From positions 1 to 64,000 of the IMG/VR virus record IMGVR_UViG_3300034190_002401: a stretch of DNA of 64,000 nt; one strand, given 5' to 3'. Shown piece by piece: positions 44,978 to 52,274 of this stretch. This DNA is from a virus. Within the stretch, counting starts at the first letter, position 1; every line of letters begins with the position of its first letter. Position numbers and translations under genes: made by a program. The notes beneath the pieces were generated by a model that saw only the letters and a program-made list of their open reading frames with translations, was not told the DNA's origin and did no database searches.

Positions 44978-45328
44978 ATGGACTCGGATTACGACATTGA
45001 GAAGTTTCTTCCGGCTCTAGTCGCTGGATTGGCCAGAATAGGTCCAGCAGCGGCAAAATTAGGCTCAAAAGGCCTACAATCCGCTAAAAAAGTAGGTGTA
45101 GCGGCCAAAAACTCGAAAATGGGCCAAAATATGGCCAATTTAGCCGATAAAGGCAAGGAAATGAAGGAAACTTTGGATGCAGCGAAGGAAAGTCCGATGG
45201 GACAGGCCATGAGCAGCCTGCAAGAGGCAGCAGCACGAAATCAGCAGGATACAGCCAGAATGGAGCAAGAAGCACGTCAAAGGATGATGTCTGGTGCTTC
45301 CACTGGAAGTACAACCACTCGTTCTTAG
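44978..45328 (+). CDS. Plus-strand small Ala-rich helical protein
   Basis: 116 residues, embedded in the leftward cluster. N-terminus MDSDYDIEKFLPALVAGLAR, then Ala/Lys-rich helix (AKLGSKGLQSAKKVGVAAKN) and a charged coiled part (QEAAARNQQDTARMEQEARQ). A TATA-like TATAAGGCGACA (44935-44946) lies 32-43 nt upstream, resembling the box before 63623. The 3' end overlaps the convergent gene by 4 nt. The amphipathic N-terminus could bind membranes. Function unknown. Confidence 0.55.
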   Translation: MDSDYDIEKFLPALVAGLARIGPAAAKLGSKGLQSAKKVGVAAKNSKMGQNMANLADKGKEMKETLDAAKESPMGQAMSSLQEAAARNQQDTARMEQEARQRMMSGASTGSTTTRS

Positions 45329-45516
45329 GTTCTCATGCCCTTGTAGCGTGCGTAAAGCATGCCTGCTTCCTCTTGAAGCCTCAAATCATCGGAGTTCATC
45401 ATCTTGAGGATAGTCCCAGTGATGAATTGGTCCTCTTTAGAGGTGAAATCTACCCCATTCTCCTGATGCTTGAGTAGAAGCCACGCCGCAGCGAAGGCGC
45501 TCTCGGATACTGTCAT
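45325..45516 (-). CDS. Small helical protein with AWLLLK tag
   Basis: 63 residues: MTVSESAFAAAWLLLKHQEN at the start contains A-F-A-A-A-W-L-L-L-K, a version of the shared tag. The rest is helical (LKMMNSDDLRLQEEAGMLYA). A TATTAAAGCAGCA box lies 23 nt before ATG 45516. Divergent from the plus-strand mini gene at 45593. Confidence 0.55.
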   Translation of the reverse strand: MTVSESAFAAAWLLLKHQENGVDFTSKEDQFITGTILKMMNSDDLRLQEEAGMLYARYKGMRT

Positions 45517-45538
45517 CGGGAATACTATGTATGGTGCT

Positions 45539-45547
45539 GCTTTAATA
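45539..45547 (-). promoter_or_regulatory. TATA-like box for the 63-residue gene
   Basis: The coding strand reads TATTAAAGCAGCA with the box ending 23 nt before ATG 45516, the same spacing as the TTTAAAG boxes in the right arm. On the other strand TTAAAAG (45557-45563) serves the divergent mini gene, so the 76-nt gap holds a divergent promoter pair. Confidence 0.45.
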
Positions 45548-45592
45548 AGGGTTTAGTTAAAAGACCGTCTTTTGCTCGATGAAACGTCAGTT

Positions 45593-45712
45593 ATGGGTAT
45601 CAGCGAAGTTATTTTTGACAAGTTTAGAATGGTAGTGATTGATTTACTAATCAAAATAGGACTAACAGGTGTGGTTCTGCTGTTCGGAGTCAGTTGGTTA
45701 CTGTCCCTCTGA
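45593..45712 (+). CDS. 39-residue single-span membrane peptide
   Basis: Read directly: ATG 45593 to TGA 45710-45712, product MGISEVIFDKFRMVVIDLLI then KIGLTGVVLLFGVSWLLSL. The last 23 residues are a membrane helix. A TTAAAAG box lies about 30 nt upstream, inside a small dyad AAAAGAC-C-GTCTTTT (45559-45573). It converges on the 92-residue gene with a 15-nt overlap. Short, so coding status is likely but not certain. Confidence 0.45.
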   Translation: MGISEVIFDKFRMVVIDLLIKIGLTGVVLLFGVSWLLSL

Positions 45713-45976
45713 CCTTTTCTGCGCTTCCATGGCCTGCCTTGCCCTCTCAATCATGGATTTCTGGCCTTCTGAGTGAGTATTTCCGTCTCCCATGACGTTT
45801 CTCATGCTCATTCCGCTGGGTGCGCCACAGTTTTCGCACTGTGGGTTGCCGGGATTGAGACCCTGCTTGCAACTCTGGCAGAACATCGAGTCCATCGCCC
45901 GTGCGCCCATCGGGTCGTCAGGAGATGTGGGCATGATGTTTTTCAGAACAGCCCAAGACTTGTCGAAAGCGCCCAT
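45698..45976 (-). CDS. Zinc-ribbon protein with FDKSWAVLK tag
   Basis: 92 residues from ATG 45976 (a TTG at 45988 is less likely because ATG gives the tag as N-terminus): MGAFDKSWAVLKNIMPTSPD. Then a zinc ribbon C-x2-C ... C-x2-C (FCQSCKQGLNPGNPQCENCG). The tail is polar with a charged helix. This pairs the tag with a zinc ribbon, as in the 44133-44678 gene. Confidence 0.6.
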   Translation of the reverse strand: MGAFDKSWAVLKNIMPTSPDDPMGARAMDSMFCQSCKQGLNPGNPQCENCGAPSGMSMRNVMGDGNTHSEGQKSMIERARQAMEAQKRSEGQ

Positions 45977-46168
45977 GTCCGAGCGCAAGGGGGGTCAGAA
46001 TAAAATCATTGCTGGTTTTTAGGTGCAGTCGATGCCATCTGCGTAGAAACATGAAAGAGTGTTGTCAATTTCGGAACAGGTTGAGAGATGACAAACAGAT
46101 GACACCGACCACGATGTATGATTACATGCATTCTACTTGTATGTTCTTACTCTCTTGGTCGAAAGGAT

Positions 46169-47068
46169 TTATGTCACAGCCACCTTGTCTTGCCAATCGA
46201 AAAGGCGATTGTCTATATTTCTTGAAACCGTATTTCTGTCACCGAACATCATACGTTGAGTTGCCTCATCATATTCCGGCTCATCCCCCATGAAGACAGG
46301 TGCGGACTCCTCGTCTCCGACATGCCAAGCCGATAGGTACGGGGTATCGCCCATTTGAGCCATTATCGCTTGATTTAGTTTATTCAACTCAGGTACTTGC
46401 CTAGCAGCAGAATCCAGTTTCTCGTTGAATCTCTGCCAAACGGGGGGACGACTAATCCTTGAACTTCGCTCAGGATGCAAGACGTAATCCACACCAGCAT
46501 TGGCGAGCAACTCATTCAAATTGTTCATTCTCATGTGGCCCGGAGAAGAAGTGTATGCGCTTTCCAGTTGCTGTGCCCTCTCCATGGCACTTGCTGGCGA
46601 TATGTTCGACCCCTCTGCCAATCTCTGTACGACAGGCGATTCGATATCATTCAACGGCCCTCCATGGTCAAACGCCCTCCTACCGAGATTCAACACGGAA
46701 TCGTCGTTGAATGACACTGGCATCTCGAAGCGACCTATCCGCCTTGGCTTCGCGGGGTCTCTCCATGCTTCGGAGTATTGCTGGGCGGTTATCCTCTGTG
46801 GGCTAAAGTACCTCTTTGGGTATTTGTCGCCTATCTTGAGTTCAGGCTCATCTTTCGACATAGACCTAAAGACGCTAGGGGTTCTAGCAGTCGGATACGT
46901 CGGTCTGTTGGTGATGTCCCGCATGGCTTCCCTGAGTATCCTACTGTATCTGTCCCTGTCGCTATCACTGGCAAGACTAGCGAGAAGGCCATAATCCACA
47001 GCCTTCAGCAGAGACCACGCTTGGTCGAAGGGCGTGCTGACAGGCGACTTGCCGATGCGTGCAGCCAT
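46169..47068 (-). CDS. Protein with FDQAWSLLK tag, first leftward gene
   Basis: 299 residues from ATG 47068; the frame extends to a GTG at 47098. Residues about 14-22 (STPFDQAWSLLKAV) hold the shared tag. The rest is polar helical (LARLASDSDRDRYSRILREAM in order of SLASDSDRDRYSRILREAM) with no known family. It is the first gene left of the candidate origin. After its end there is about 190 nt (45977-46168) with no convincing gene. Confidence 0.55.
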   Translation of the reverse strand: MAARIGKSPVSTPFDQAWSLLKAVDYGLLASLASDSDRDRYSRILREAMRDITNRPTYPTARTPSVFRSMSKDEPELKIGDKYPKRYFSPQRITAQQYSEAWRDPAKPRRIGRFEMPVSFNDDSVLNLGRRAFDHGGPLNDIESPVVQRLAEGSNISPASAMERAQQLESAYTSSPGHMRMNNLNELLANAGVDYVLHPERSSRISRPPVWQRFNEKLDSAARQVPELNKLNQAIMAQMGDTPYLSAWHVGDEESAPVFMGDEPEYDEATQRMMFGDRNTVSRNIDNRLFDWQDKVAVT

Positions 47069-47142
47069 GCTTTTACCGACAACGCCTCCTGCCAACACGC
47101 TAGAGGGGAGGGGGGCTGGATTATTGATTTTTTTCTGTAATT

Positions 47143-47174
47143 TTTTTTCGGGAAAGGGCCTTCCACCGAAAAAA
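47143..47174. repeat. AT-rich dyad, TTTTTTCGG / CCGAAAAAA
   Basis: Arms of 9 bp separated by 14 nt (GAAAGGGCCTTCCA, itself partly self-complementary). It could melt as an unwinding element next to the iterons, or act as a two-way terminator; the divergent position makes the first more likely. Confidence 0.55.
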
Positions 47175-47203
47175 TGGTGCAGCGCTGTGTGCGACTAAAA
47201 GAT

Positions 47204-47289
47204 GCGATTAACCGTTGCGATTAACATCGCCTCCGGCGATTAACCCTGCGATTAACCCCGCGATTAACTGTTTTCAGGGTGCGATTAAC
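47204..47289. repeat. Six direct repeats GCGATTAAC (iterons)
   Basis: Perfect copies begin at 47204, 47217, 47236, 47248, 47260 and 47281, with spacings 13, 19, 12, 12 and 21 nt. A degenerate copy GCGACTAAA is at 47191. Same orientation throughout, as in iterons bound by a replication initiator; a regulator array is the alternative. Confidence 0.85.
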
Positions 47290-47375
47290 TAGGCCACTGG
47301 GGATACAAGTATCCCAACACATGTGTGTACACACGTGAACGTACCGTTCCAAGGAACGGAACGTTTAGACTAGGG

Positions 47376-47390
47376 CTTTCCCATTTAAAG
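47376..47390 (+). promoter_or_regulatory. Promoter CTTTCCCATTTAAAG, first rightward gene
   Basis: CTTTCCCATTTAAAG ends exactly 20 nt before ATG 47410. A TATA-like TTTAAAG so close implies a leaderless or nearly leaderless message. Same block as at 48691, 53315, 57129 and 60616. Confidence 0.6.
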
Positions 47391-47409
47391 TCTCAACACA
47401 TGAGAGTCG

Positions 47410-48165
47410 ATGGCCAAGAAATCAGACATCCTAAGAAGCATAAAGACGACCGCCGAGTTCCTAGGGAACTCAGACAGACCTTCGGTCTGTACTCTCAGAG
47501 TAGACTCATTGTCTACTCTAAAGAGGAACACCAAAGGTGTTCAATACACAAGGAAAAGCCTTAGGGCTTTTGCCAAAGCAGTACTGACGGAACGTCAGTC
47601 CTTCAGAGAAGGTATCTACATCCTTAAGGATGTAAACATCAAGGCTCTGAAAGACTCTCAACTCGGAGAGTTGCTTTCGGCTACTAACCCCAATGGGGAT
47701 AGTAAGTATTACACCACAGTCCGAAGGATGACCTATCAGAACATCCTTGCTGATGCCATAGCATCAGCAGAAGAAGAAGATGAGCCTGAGGCAAAGCCTC
47801 AGAAGAAGACAACCAAGAAGGCTAGGAAGCCTAAGGCTTCCAAGAAGCCTAAACTCACACCTGTTGAAGAGGAACTCTTCGATGAGGATGGCAACCTTGA
47901 CCCTCAGCCAAAGGCTGAAGCAAAGCCAAAGGCTACCAAGCCAAAGGCTTCCAAGGTCAAGAAAGCAGTACCCAAAGGTACTGTCACCTTGACTGCCGTT
48001 ATCAACGGCAAGAAGAGAGAAGCCACACTGCCAAAGGCAGACTGGGAAGGAAGCAACCACTCCCAATGGGAGTTCAAGGCTGATTCCAGAGACATCCCTA
48101 CCAAAGGTAGGAGCAAGAAAGAACTTGCAGTGCTCGTTGGAGTCCATGACTCCATCTTCGAGTGA
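47410..48165 (+). CDS. Basic protein encoded by a hairpin-saturated gene
   Basis: 251 residues. The N-terminal part (1-115) is folded-looking with helices (FLGNSDRPSVCTLRVDSLST; SLRAFAKAVLTERQSF). Residues about 118-195 form a Lys/Pro/Ala-rich linker with PKA repeats (KKTTKKARKPKASKKPKLTP). The C-terminal part (PKGTVTLTAVINGKKREATL; RSKKELAVLVGVHDSIFE) looks like a small beta-rich domain. No family recognised. At least 17 perfect inverted repeats with 6-9 bp arms lie in its 756 nt, in all codon phases, so the constraint is on nucleic acid and not on protein. It could bind its own hairpins, but that is a guess. Confidence 0.65.
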   Translation: MAKKSDILRSIKTTAEFLGNSDRPSVCTLRVDSLSTLKRNTKGVQYTRKSLRAFAKAVLTERQSFREGIYILKDVNIKALKDSQLGELLSATNPNGDSKYYTTVRRMTYQNILADAIASAEEEDEPEAKPQKKTTKKARKPKASKKPKLTPVEEELFDEDGNLDPQPKAEAKPKATKPKASKVKKAVPKGTVTLTAVINGKKREATLPKADWEGSNHSQWEFKADSRDIPTKGRSKKELAVLVGVHDSIFE

Positions 48166-48724
48166 ATCGAAGATTCCAACACACAAGTGTTCGGACATAC
48201 GTAAGTGTTGGAGAGTGAGTCTAACGACTCGCTCTTCAGCATGCCAACTGACCTGTGCTCCCACGTGTTAGAACACACACAGGTTGCCCCCCAAAAAAAA
48301 CGTCAAACTCCGAGAGGCATAGCCTCCCAGTGCTTTGGCTTATCAATGCCTAGCCTTCGGCTTAGGCTTCTTCTCCAGCACATACGTGTGTTGAACACGT
48401 GCTGGTATACATCTACACATATACGTATACGTGAATACGTGTTGCCTTTCCTGTGTGTTGGATACCTTTGGTATAACTATCCAACTGTCTAACTGTATTG
48501 TCTATACAATAGACTGTACATACATATATGTAGAGACTACAATGAAACTTGTATTCTTAGACACATGTATATTGTATGAATGAACCATCGGACTATTGAA
48601 CATGAGACACATCAACATGCACGCAGGAAGGAAATGGAATACGTATGATTGGAATCGTTTAACACTCATGCAATAGAATCAACTTCGTGGCTTTCCCATT
48701 TAAAGGAACATAATAGTAGCAGCG
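48166..48724. other. Hairpin-rich intergenic region, possible non-coding RNA
   Basis: 559 nt without a convincing gene. More dyads: a GAGTGAGTC/GACTCGCTC stem near 48212-48233, GTGTT/AACAC, GAGGC/GCCTC near 48314, AGCC/GGCT within GCCTAGCCTTCGGCTTAGGC, CCAGCAC/GTGCTGG near 48375-48405, ACGTGT/ACACGT, many ATACGT palindromes, then an AT-richer stretch. Ends with a promoter block before 48725. It could encode a structured RNA or be an extended replication region. Confidence 0.4.
48691..48705 (+). promoter_or_regulatory. Promoter CTTTCCCATTTAAAG before 48725
   Basis: Perfect copy followed by GAACA, ending 20 nt before ATG 48725, the same spacing as at 47410. It lies in non-coding DNA, showing that the block is kept as DNA. 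Confidence 0.65.
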
Positions 48725-49012
48725 ATGCCGATGGTAATCAGTGTAAACAAAAACGAAAGAAGCCCTGCTAACGAATGCCGATATCCCAACACGATTGTTG
48801 TAAGACCGAGGTCTGACTTCCGTATGTTGGGAAGTGGAATCTCAGTGTCGAGTTCCAAAACATACACAGCAATTGACGCTGTCAATCAGCCAGACTGGAA
48901 GACCAGAGGTTTGGTCTTCATCTTAGATGCCGAAGGAGATACAACTAACTTGGGTTTCCTGATTGACAAACACGACTATGTTGTGGTCGATGATGATGAG
49001 GTGGTTCAATGA
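48725..49012 (+). CDS. Small unknown protein
   Basis: 95 residues: MPMVISVNKNERSPANECRY, then beta strands (NTIVVRPRSDFRMLG; GLVFILDAEGDTTNLGFLID). ATG follows the promoter block by 20 nt. ATGA overlap with the next gene begins the long rightward chain. Contains a GAAGACCA/TGGTCTTC dyad near its middle. Family unknown. Confidence 0.55.
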   Translation: MPMVISVNKNERSPANECRYPNTIVVRPRSDFRMLGSGISVSSSKTYTAIDAVNQPDWKTRGLVFILDAEGDTTNLGFLIDKHDYVVVDDDEVVQ

Positions 49013-49914
49013 GTATTGAACACACGAGACTTCTGACAACCTCCCGTAAGAGATGGGTTGGACTGGAGTACTCCACTCTAGTGGACAAGATGAAGTGGGT
49101 TGATGTCCCAACACACATAGGTGAATGGCTGGAAGCCATTGGTGGGACTTGGGACTTGGGTTGGACTATGCCGAAGGGCTTGACCAGTTTCATGGCTGAC
49201 AAAGACATGTCCGTGTCCCAACTTGATACTGTGTTGAAGTGGTTCGTTGACCACAGTGGTCACTGCTTCACGTATTACTGCCGGAACGAACATCCGTTTG
49301 GTAGGAGATACAGAATGTCGAAGAAGCCATTTACACACAAGTCTCACAACTACTCTGCAAAGGGATTGGCTGGAACCATCCAAGACAACCAGTTCTATGT
49401 GAACACAAGTGTGTTCGGTGATGGTGCTATCACCATGGACAATGCAACACTCAAGGATTGGTACAACCAAGTGTTGGTTGATTTGCCCAAGGCGAGGTTG
49501 CAAATGTTGTTAGCAAACGACAACGAGAAAGTTGAGCAAGTGACAAGCAACTATGCAGACCTTGCGGTCTACGACTCGAAACTGAGCAAGAGACTGGCGG
49601 AGTTAGACATACACAAGTTGCTGAAGGTGACCATTGAGAGCCACTTCGACAACATGCTCCACGAGAGTTGGGACATGCATCCGTTGGCTAAGGCCGATGA
49701 CTTCGTGGCGACACTCAAGAGTGACTACTTGATTGACACACAGAGCATGTCCTTCGATGAGCAGATTGAGAAGGTCAAGGCTGCCAACACACAGGTGAAG
49801 CAACTCGGAGCGAGCGTGTTCAGCAACATACTTGCGATTGAGTCAGCCAAGGAACAGGCACTGGCTAGCATAGCCAGTCTAGCAACTACAACACAGGAGA
49901 GTGAAGAGGAATGA
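49009..49914 (+). CDS. Uncharacterised protein coupled to dikinase-like gene
   Basis: 301 residues. N-terminal half with aromatic-rich sequence (WVGLEYSTLVDKMKWVDVPT; FVDHSGHCFTYYCRNEHPFG), C-terminal half helical (LPKARLQMLLANDNEKVEQV; SMSFDEQIEKVKAANTQVKQ). ATGA overlaps on both sides place it in one unit with the 787-residue gene, which suggests that they work together. Several perfect dyads lie within (49124-49140, 49401-49416, 49464-49480, 49860-49878). Confidence 0.55.
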   Translation: MSIEHTRLLTTSRKRWVGLEYSTLVDKMKWVDVPTHIGEWLEAIGGTWDLGWTMPKGLTSFMADKDMSVSQLDTVLKWFVDHSGHCFTYYCRNEHPFGRRYRMSKKPFTHKSHNYSAKGLAGTIQDNQFYVNTSVFGDGAITMDNATLKDWYNQVLVDLPKARLQMLLANDNEKVEQVTSNYADLAVYDSKLSKRLAELDIHKLLKVTIESHFDNMLHESWDMHPLAKADDFVATLKSDYLIDTQSMSFDEQIEKVKAANTQVKQLGASVFSNILAIESAKEQALASIASLATTTQESEEE

Positions 49915-52274
49915 GCATTGAGAAGATGATGAATATGGAAAAGAACACACAGGTGATTGAGATGAACGACGAACACAAGACATACACAGACGAAGACACG
50001 TGGAACACACACAGGTTGAAACTGGTGAAGTCACAGAAGGCTATCGCCTTAGACCACTACCGGGACTTCGGCAAGTCTTACGCAGGCTACCGTGTTCCCA
50101 AGACGCTCTACGTGTTGGTTGACGACGACCCTTGGGAGGTTGTCAAGTGGTGTGAGTCTACCATATCAGTGGACACTGATATCTTCGTGAGGACTTGCCC
50201 TCTCAATCCAAGGCACGGCGTGTTGGAAAGCACGAGGTGTGCCAACCACAAGAATGCCATAGTCAAGACGATTCAACACCTACAGGCAGTCATGTTGGAA
50301 CACGACCCTGAGGGTTGCTTGATTGTTCAGCCTTACCAACCTGCGATTGCCTCGTGTGTCCTTGCTCCGAACATGTATGTTGTATTCGGTGAGGGTCACG
50401 ACGGAGTGACTGCCGGAACTAACTACTCTGACGCAGGTACATCTCTGATGTTCCCGCTATCAGAGAAAGACCGTGTGTTTGAGGGAGCACTCGTCAAGAT
50501 GAGCCTTGGAAGTGGACACATATACAATACCGACAAGCATGAGATTGAGATGGTCTTCAACGATGAGGAGCATTACAACAGACAGTGGGGTGACGATTAC
50601 ATCAATTCGGTCAAGGCAATACTCACACAGATACGTGGGTGTGACGAACACATACAGGTTGGGACACCACCGGAAGGAGTCAGCATCAACGGCTCTATCC
50701 CCTCTGGGGATGTAGTGGTGACTGAGACTGTGGTCATGACTGGACTTGAACAAGTCCAGTGGCTTGAGGAGAACATCACGAAGGAACTTTGTCCTGATGG
50801 CTTCGTTGTCGTTGAGCCTAACGGCTCTCTGTTGAGTCACATCAACGCACACTGCCGAACACATGGCATCCCGTATGTCATAACAGACGAGGTGTGTGTT
50901 GGAGACACATGGACTGAGGTTGCTTCGGGATGGGTCATTCAGAACAATGACGGTGACTTCGTTGCCAATCCATACAACCCTTGGCAACACGTCAGTGCGT
51001 TCAGGGATGGGGTGACATACGGCAATGCACATTGGAACAGGAAGCAGTCAGCATTGTCTACGTTCTTCCATCAGTGGATGGGTCAGCCTTGCAACGACCC
51101 ACAACTCAGTGCGTTCCTTGGTGGTGTGTTCTGTGCATGGATTGTCAAAGCCACAATCGGTGCGACTGTTGGAGAGATGAGACACGCTAGGTCTCAGAAG
51201 AAGAACTACCGAGTCACCATACCACTGGCCACCAACTCGTTCATGGGTGTTGAACCCATGGATGATTGGGACATGGACAGTGGGATTGGGATACCTAACA
51301 GTCGAACACCATACCACCGATGGATGAGAGACACCATCGTGGATTGGGAACAGGCATCGCACCTTCTGACATACATGCATGACGAATACAAGACCGGTTG
51401 GTCATCAGCCTACGGTGGGCCGAAGTGGGGAGACGGAGCGGAGAAAGGTGCTCGTGTTGCAACACTCATACACCAACTCGTGAGTGCATCAGATGACGTG
51501 TTGGAAGACGTGGGCAAGGAACTGGTCGAAGCAGTCAACGCCTTGGAGAATGCACAGCACAACAACGGTGGTCTACTGAACAAGTTCGGTGGTGATACCA
51601 TGACTCACTTCAATGCTGGAACACATGGCTACGCAGAGAGTGAGATGAGGCATGCTCTTCACTCATACATGATTGCGATGGACATCGTGAACGACCGTGT
51701 TGAGACAAACGCACGGGAATGCAACATACTATGGGGAGATGTCGTTGCCTTCCTCGGCAAGAGTCCTTCGTACTTCAGGAACAACCCTGTGTTCAAACAC
51801 ACGGATGCACCCAAGGATGTTCAGGTTGTCCTTGACAAGTGGAACGAGACCGGAGACCTAACACACATGTTCCACGGCGACTCAAACCACCAGTACAACA
51901 AGACTGGCCACGAGTCTTACATCCCTACGGGACACAGTTGTGATGGTTCAGACACACATCACTTCAACAAGGTGAGCATGCAGGCCAACAAGTCCGTGCC
52001 TTCCAACACATACGACGTGTTCCTGCTTGGGAAGCAACAGACGCAGGTTATCAAGGTCGAGTCAGATGTGGTCAAGAGTGTGAAGAAATTACAGGCACTG
52101 GTCGGCAACGACTGGAATCTATCGAACTTGATAGCACAAGTCTGTCAACACGTAGAGGATGGAACATGGGAAGAAGTCGAACACTTGTGGGCTACGTATG
52201 TGTATGGACTTGAGACGAGTGAGTTCGTGACATACATGAACGCATTGAAACTAGCACAGGAGATGAAACAATGA
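49911..52274 (+). CDS. PEP-synthase/dikinase-like protein
   Basis: 787 residues. Residues about 30-210 resemble the ATP-grasp part of PEP synthase or rifampin phosphotransferase: IFVRTCPLNPRHGVLEST (in place of the VRSSAT region), GCLIVQPYQPAIASCV and YVVFGEGHDGVTAGTNYS (like the GLGE-x-VVxG segment). Residues about 265-345 resemble the swivelling His domain: GFVVVEPNGSLLSHINAH with His310 in place of the TSHAA histidine, then RTHGIPYVITDEV. The C-terminal 440 residues match nothing I know. If active it would move phosphate from ATP through His310 to an unknown substrate. The match is by motif, so moderately sure. Confidence 0.5.
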   Translation: MSIEKMMNMEKNTQVIEMNDEHKTYTDEDTWNTHRLKLVKSQKAIALDHYRDFGKSYAGYRVPKTLYVLVDDDPWEVVKWCESTISVDTDIFVRTCPLNPRHGVLESTRCANHKNAIVKTIQHLQAVMLEHDPEGCLIVQPYQPAIASCVLAPNMYVVFGEGHDGVTAGTNYSDAGTSLMFPLSEKDRVFEGALVKMSLGSGHIYNTDKHEIEMVFNDEEHYNRQWGDDYINSVKAILTQIRGCDEHIQVGTPPEGVSINGSIPSGDVVVTETVVMTGLEQVQWLEENITKELCPDGFVVVEPNGSLLSHINAHCRTHGIPYVITDEVCVGDTWTEVASGWVIQNNDGDFVANPYNPWQHVSAFRDGVTYGNAHWNRKQSALSTFFHQWMGQPCNDPQLSAFLGGVFCAWIVKATIGATVGEMRHARSQKKNYRVTIPLATNSFMGVEPMDDWDMDSGIGIPNSRTPYHRWMRDTIVDWEQASHLLTYMHDEYKTGWSSAYGGPKWGDGAEKGARVATLIHQLVSASDDVLEDVGKELVEAVNALENAQHNNGGLLNKFGGDTMTHFNAGTHGYAESEMRHALHSYMIAMDIVNDRVETNARECNILWGDVVAFLGKSPSYFRNNPVFKHTDAPKDVQVVLDKWNETGDLTHMFHGDSNHQYNKTGHESYIPTGHSCDGSDTHHFNKVSMQANKSVPSNTYDVFLLGKQQTQVIKVESDVVKSVKKLQALVGNDWNLSNLIAQVCQHVEDGTWEEVEHLWATYVYGLETSEFVTYMNALKLAQEMKQ

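Larger units (their letters stand above)
47069..47409. other. Divergent intergenic region, candidate replication origin
   Basis: 341 nt without a gene between leftward and rightward blocks. It holds runs of T (47126-47134, 47141-47148), a 9-bp dyad (47143-47174), six GCGATTAAC iterons (47204-47289), three short perfect inverted repeats (47300-47359) and a TTTAAAG promoter (47384-47390). AT-rich tract plus direct repeats at the switch of gene direction is the usual design of an origin; the replication initiator is not in the window. Confidence 0.5.
47300..48540. repeat. Array of short perfect inverted repeats (hairpin array)
   Basis: Dense dyads, mostly 7-bp arms around 3 nt: 47300-47315 (7/2), 47344-47359 (7/2), 47455-47471, 47474-47490, 47497-47519 (9/5), 47526-47542, 47554-47571 (7/4), 47583-47599, 47617-47634 (7/4), 47659-47673 (6/3), 47749-47768 (8/4), 47786-47802, 47825-47841, 47904-47918 (6/3), 47966-47983 (7/4), 47994-48010, 48059-48073 (6/3), 48097-48111 (6/3), 48138-48154, 48154-48174 (8/5). 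Arm sequences differ; only the geometry repeats. They occur inside and outside the gene and in all codon phases. Confidence 0.9.

Noticed and set aside
46009-46293. Plus-strand frame of 94 codons
   Set aside because: About half lies antisense to the 299-residue tagged gene, no convincing ribosome site, and composition is unlike its neighbours.
48154-48174. Intrinsic terminator after the hairpin-rich gene
   Set aside because: The 8-bp dyad spans the stop codon but is not followed by a T-run and matches the other dyads of the array.
48205-48492. Plus-strand frame of 95 codons in the hairpin-rich gap
   Set aside because: Codes for a Cys/Leu/Tyr-rich sequence of no family and lies among dyads that are better explained as structured nucleic acid.
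47410-48540. CRISPR array
   Set aside because: The repeated element is only a geometry, not a repeated sequence, and there are no spacers of constant length or cas genes.
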